Source: Mesostigma viride (Eukaryota > Streptophyta > Mesostigmatophyceae > Mesostigmatales > Mesostigmataceae). Taken from it: DNA of 64,000 bases. Positions 60,978 to 64,000 of this stretch are shown piece by piece. Location: contig RPFO01000089.1 in assembly GCA_009746045.1 (NCBI GenBank), positions 855,364-919,363 of the forward strand, written 5' to 3'. The stretch's first letter is position 1, and each line of letters opens with the position of its first letter. The translations under genes and the position numbers were made by a program. The notes under the pieces were generated by a model. That model was given only the letters and a program-made list of their open reading frames with translations, was not told the DNA's origin and searched no databases.

Positions 60978-63623
60978 CTATATGGCTAAGCGGTATAGAA
61001 ATTTTATTTTTCCCCTCCCCCCCACCGAGGCCACAGGAAGGGCCTCACACGGGAGAGAGAGTCCTACGTGAGAAAGGAGATCAGGCATGCGAACAGCTGT
61101 ATGAAAGAGGTAGGCATAGGAATCATCATCAGGTAGTTCACCATAAGGGGTTACACCCATAGTAGTAGGAACTAGAGTAATATTGAGAACATCAAGGTCC
61201 TCGAAGAAGGAATAGTCTGCACGACGAGAGAGTGCATCTGGTACTATGTTATCTACACCCTTGACATACTGAAGTTTAAAAGGGGAAAACTGTGCTAAAA
61301 ATTCCATCCAGCGCGCTTGCCGAGGGGTAAGGTTGGGTTGGGAGAGAAGATGGGTAAGGGGACGATGATCCGTTTGGATAACTAACCTATAAGGATCTAG
61401 CTCACAGGGTTCATTCAGGCAGACATCAAATTGAGCACCTTTAAGGAAGTGCTGCCACGCGTGGCAACAATACACCACCGCTAAGAGTTCCTGCTGGTGG
61501 ACGGGATAGTTACGCTCCGCAGGGAGCATTGTCCTAGAGATATATTCAATTGGCTGTAAGCCCTGACCCTGATCCTGGAGAAGGACACCACCTATAGCTA
61601 CTTTACTAGCATCTGTAGCCACAACAAAGGGTTTAGTAGTATCCGGTAGGATGAGTACAGGAGGGGAAAGGAGTAGGGATTTTAGGCACTGAAAAGCAGA
61701 CTGACACTCACTACTCCAAACAAAGGGGATATCCTTCTTTAATAAATGATTAATAGGGGCTGCTATAGTGGCGAAACGCGGGATAAAACGCCTATAGTAA
61801 GAAGCAATTCCTAGGAAACTACGTACACCTTTAACGTCGGTAGGAGTAGGCCATTCCTGAATTGACTTAGTTTTATCCGGGTCGGTAGCGACCCCGGCAT
61901 CTGACAGAACGTGCCCTAAAAATGGGACACTCCTACCCGAACGCACTTTAGCACGGCGCGCCCACAAAGAATTTTCAGCCATTATTTCTAATACTTTCTT
62001 TAAATCACGTAGGTGCGTTTCAAAATCAGGAGAGTAAATAAGAATATCATCTAAGTAAGCTTGAGCACAAGAACGGTCATGCTCAGATAAAGAAACAGAG
62101 GAGAAGGAGGGATCCTTTAGATCAGAGGACACCTGAGGAAGATGAGAATTTCCCATAACAGGTCTAAGCACTTCATTCATTAACATTTGAAAAGAGGCAG
62201 GCGAGTTACAGAGTCCCATAGCCGCTACTCTAAACTGGTAATGACCAAAAGGGGTAGCAAAGGCGGTTTTATGGCAATCCTCAGGAGCTATCCGCAACTG
62301 CCAAAAACCATCCGCACAATCCAGTACTGTGAAACAAGTGGAACCTTTAACCTTATTAAATATATCGTCAATACGAGGTAGAGGGTATTTAGATTTCACA
62401 GTAATATCATTCAACTTCCTATAATCAGTAACTAGGCGAAACTTGCCATTTGGCTTAGGAACTAACAGGACACCAGCTGAGTAGGGGGAGTTACTAGGCT
62501 CTATCAATCCTGCTTCTAATAATGACACTAAAATCTGTTTTAGTTCCTTTAACTCGGTAGGGCCCATTCTATACATCGGAGAGTGCGTAGGAACTGCACC
62601 GTCCTTGATAACTACACGGTGTAAAACAGAACGAGGAGGAGGATAAGAAGGAGTCTTTTCTTCAAATACTTTTGAGGAATCTATCACAGCCATGTATCTT
62701 ACTATTTCATTTTCAGTAAATCCTACTCCTATTGTATCCACTGTATTTACATCTATATCCACACTATTGTTAGTGATAGGTATCTGTTGTACTTCTAACT
62801 GAAGGAACATACATAATAGGTATCCATTTTGCTTTAATTCAGAACGTAATTCGTCATTTGACATTATTACTTCAGGTATAGGTCTTACAGGAGGATCAAC
62901 AGGTGTAGGAGGAGTAATATCTACCAAGGATAAATTTTCCAATCTATAATGACGTTCAGGTACCCAGTAAGAGCTATCTGGAAACCAAATGACCATGGTA
63001 TCATAATTAATAGTAATCTTATTATCCTGGTGCCAATCTAATCCTAGTAATACATCAGCGGTAGTGATAGGGCCTATAGTGGCCGTCAGGTTGACAGTAC
63101 GTCCTTGTATAACCATGGGAAGGGACACCGTACCCGGGGAATGACTGGTGCGACCATCAGCATAATGAACAGTAACGGGTTTGGTGTGAGGGGTAGGGAC
63201 TAGTCCTAAACGTCTAACTAGGGCCTCGCTCACAAAGGAGCTAGCCGCACCGCTATCTACCAACACAGAGACATTCAAGAGTTCATCAGCATGCAAGAAG
63301 GGGTCTACAACAGTGTGAGGGACGGTTAAACCACCATTCAAGAACATAAGAGGACGCACACGTAGTGGTAGGGATGATTCAGCTCCTACAGAGGTTATAA
63401 AAACAGGCAAGCAAAAATTAATATCTGGGGTACTATCTAAGGACCTGTCCAGGTTACCCCCGGCTGACAGGCCTACTGTTCCCCCTCCCCCCCAAATCCA
63501 TAGGAACGAACCCCGAAGAAGACCCTGGCGGAAAAGCCACTGCTGGAGGGTCACGAGGGATTGAAGAGGGTGCGGGAGCCTGATTATCATAGGGGAACCC
63601 TGGGGATCCTGTCTGCACAGCAT
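60978..63623 (-). CDS. pol: Protease, RT and RNase H of gypsy B
   Basis: Protease VLVDSGAASSFVS (about 63,250), ILGLDWH-like VLLGLDWH; RT with RIDDIFNKVKGSTCFTVLD, AYLDDILIYS (catalytic YLDD, about 62,060), SFLGIASYYRRFIPRFA; RNase H with VATDASKVAIGG, HQQELLAVVYC and IQTDHRPLTHLL. It overlaps the gag frame by 170 nt and is +1 relative to it, consistent with a frameshift-expressed pol. Confidence 0.9.
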   Translation of the reverse strand: MLCRQDPQGSPMIIRLPHPLQSLVTLQQWLFRQGLLRGSFLWIWGGGGTVGLSAGGNLDRSLDSTPDINFCLPVFITSVGAESSLPLRVRPLMFLNGGLTVPHTVVDPFLHADELLNVSVLVDSGAASSFVSEALVRRLGLVPTPHTKPVTVHYADGRTSHSPGTVSLPMVIQGRTVNLTATIGPITTADVLLGLDWHQDNKITINYDTMVIWFPDSSYWVPERHYRLENLSLVDITPPTPVDPPVRPIPEVIMSNDELRSELKQNGYLLCMFLQLEVQQIPITNNSVDIDVNTVDTIGVGFTENEIVRYMAVIDSSKVFEEKTPSYPPPRSVLHRVVIKDGAVPTHSPMYRMGPTELKELKQILVSLLEAGLIEPSNSPYSAGVLLVPKPNGKFRLVTDYRKLNDITVKSKYPLPRIDDIFNKVKGSTCFTVLDCADGFWQLRIAPEDCHKTAFATPFGHYQFRVAAMGLCNSPASFQMLMNEVLRPVMGNSHLPQVSSDLKDPSFSSVSLSEHDRSCAQAYLDDILIYSPDFETHLRDLKKVLEIMAENSLWARRAKVRSGRSVPFLGHVLSDAGVATDPDKTKSIQEWPTPTDVKGVRSFLGIASYYRRFIPRFATIAAPINHLLKKDIPFVWSSECQSAFQCLKSLLLSPPVLILPDTTKPFVVATDASKVAIGGVLLQDQGQGLQPIEYISRTMLPAERNYPVHQQELLAVVYCCHAWQHFLKGAQFDVCLNEPCELDPYRLVIQTDHRPLTHLLSQPNLTPRQARWMEFLAQFSPFKLQYVKGVDNIVPDALSRRADYSFFEDLDVLNITLVPTTMGVTPYGELPDDDSYAYLFHTAVRMPDLLSHVGLSLPCEALPVASVGGRGKIKFLYRLAI

Positions 63624-63951
63624 TCAGCCTACTAGGGGTAGCTGAAGGAATGCGTCCTGAAGTGGGACGAATAGGAGCACGCTGAGGGGTACGAGGAGGG
63701 CGAGCGTCGGGATGAGGGGGAGCACCCGAAAGGAACTTGGGGCATTCACGTTTAAGGTGACCTACTTCCTTACAATGATAGCAGGTAATATGAGAGACAT
63801 CCAGAGCTGAAAGGTCAGTCACACAGATATCTAATTCTTCTACATAGGAGTTTTCCTCCTCAGGGGTAAGGCTTATATTATTAATACGGGAACGGGTAGG
63901 AAGAGAAGGTGTGGAGAAGAAATCTGCTACTCGTAAAAGATGCTGACGCAC
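63454..63951 (-). CDS. gag: gag of gypsy B, C-terminal part
   Basis: CCHC knuckle CYHCKEVGHLKREC (C-x2-C-x4-H-x4-C) near 63,760, then a Pro-rich tail. The frame continues toward the right window edge (coding-like sequence to 64,000), so the N-terminus is missing. Confidence 0.8.
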   Translation of the reverse strand: MRQHLLRVADFFSTPSLPTRSRINNISLTPEEENSYVEELDICVTDLSALDVSHITCYHCKEVGHLKRECPKFLSGAPPHPDARPPRTPQRAPIRPTSGRIPSATPSRLNAVQTGSPGFPYDNQAPAPSSIPRDPPAVAFPPGSSSGFVPMDLGGRGNSRPVSRG

Positions 63952-64000
63952 ATGCTTGAGGGGCAGGTCAGTAAAACGGTAGGCAGAGAACTGGCGCTTG

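Larger units (their letters stand above)
56005..64000 (-). mobile_element. Ty3/gypsy chromovirus element B (5' end beyond window)
   Basis: From right to left: gag (partial), protease-RT-RNase H, integrase with chromodomain, ORF3, polypurine tract, 3' LTR. All catalytic motifs are intact; the only break is a frame change near a C-run at about 61,015. Same lineage as element A. Confidence 0.9.

Overview
This is eukaryotic nuclear DNA: spliceosomal introns (GT..AG), AATAAA poly(A) signals, Ty3/gypsy and Ty1/copia-type LTR elements, LINE fragments, TTAA-target DNA elements and a very long tetranucleotide satellite. An alga or other protist with a GC-rich genome is the most likely source; I cannot name the species. 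No rRNA, tRNA or CRISPR array was seen.

Region 1 (about 1-9,275) is a compact GC-rich island unlike the rest. It holds five short genes: a minus-strand hypothetical (534-983), a SET-domain gene (1598-3111), a neighbour sharing its C-terminal domain (3684-4854), a Cys-rich acidic protein (6279-6994) and a 180-aa hypothetical (8645-9187). They share a layout: TATA-like box about 90-113 nt before the ATG, GATTGGC/CCAAT and GTGGAT promoter modules, a 45-78 nt first exon followed by a 112-137 nt intron (three genes), then usually a 3' hairpin, AATAAA and a CAAYGAGT motif. The island also has an 866-bp foldback repeat and a 17 x 23-bp array of G-box motifs. The style resembles intron-bearing nucleocytoplasmic large DNA viruses, so an endogenous giant-virus-like segment is my best inference, but host genes are not excluded.

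Region 2 (about 9,300-28,400) is a degraded Ty3/gypsy chromovirus (element A, plus strand): gag, protease-RT-RNase H, integrase with chromodomain, an extra 3' ORF and a 3' LTR. It is preceded by a broken ORF with two RNase H1-type hybrid-binding domains. Two elements are nested in it: an 1,818-bp tandem pair of same-ended elements inside pol, and a 7.3-kb copia-type element inside ORF3, flanked by the 5-bp duplication GACGC.

Region 3 (about 28,500-47,300) is a graveyard of LINE pieces (RT with YADD, ORF2 C-terminus, ORF1 fragment, dispersed 3'UTR copies), interrupted by a second tandem same-ended pair, an ~860-bp (GGAT)n satellite, two TTAA-target elements (one carrying a PHD-finger ORF), two ~1.7-kb elements bounded by a 16-bp palindrome, and a 271-bp MITE.

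Region 4 (47,478-55,440) is a LINE-type ORF1 gene split in frame by a complete copia-type element with identical-looking 345-bp LTRs. Region 5 (56,005-64,000) is a well-preserved minus-strand gypsy chromovirus (element B) of the same lineage as A, cut by the window edge.

The strongest candidates for something undescribed are the island with its uniform gene architecture and shared novel domain, the copia-type lineage with order GAG-INT-PR-RT-RH and altered DTG and YxDD motifs, the gypsy ORF3, and the two families of unclassified elements.
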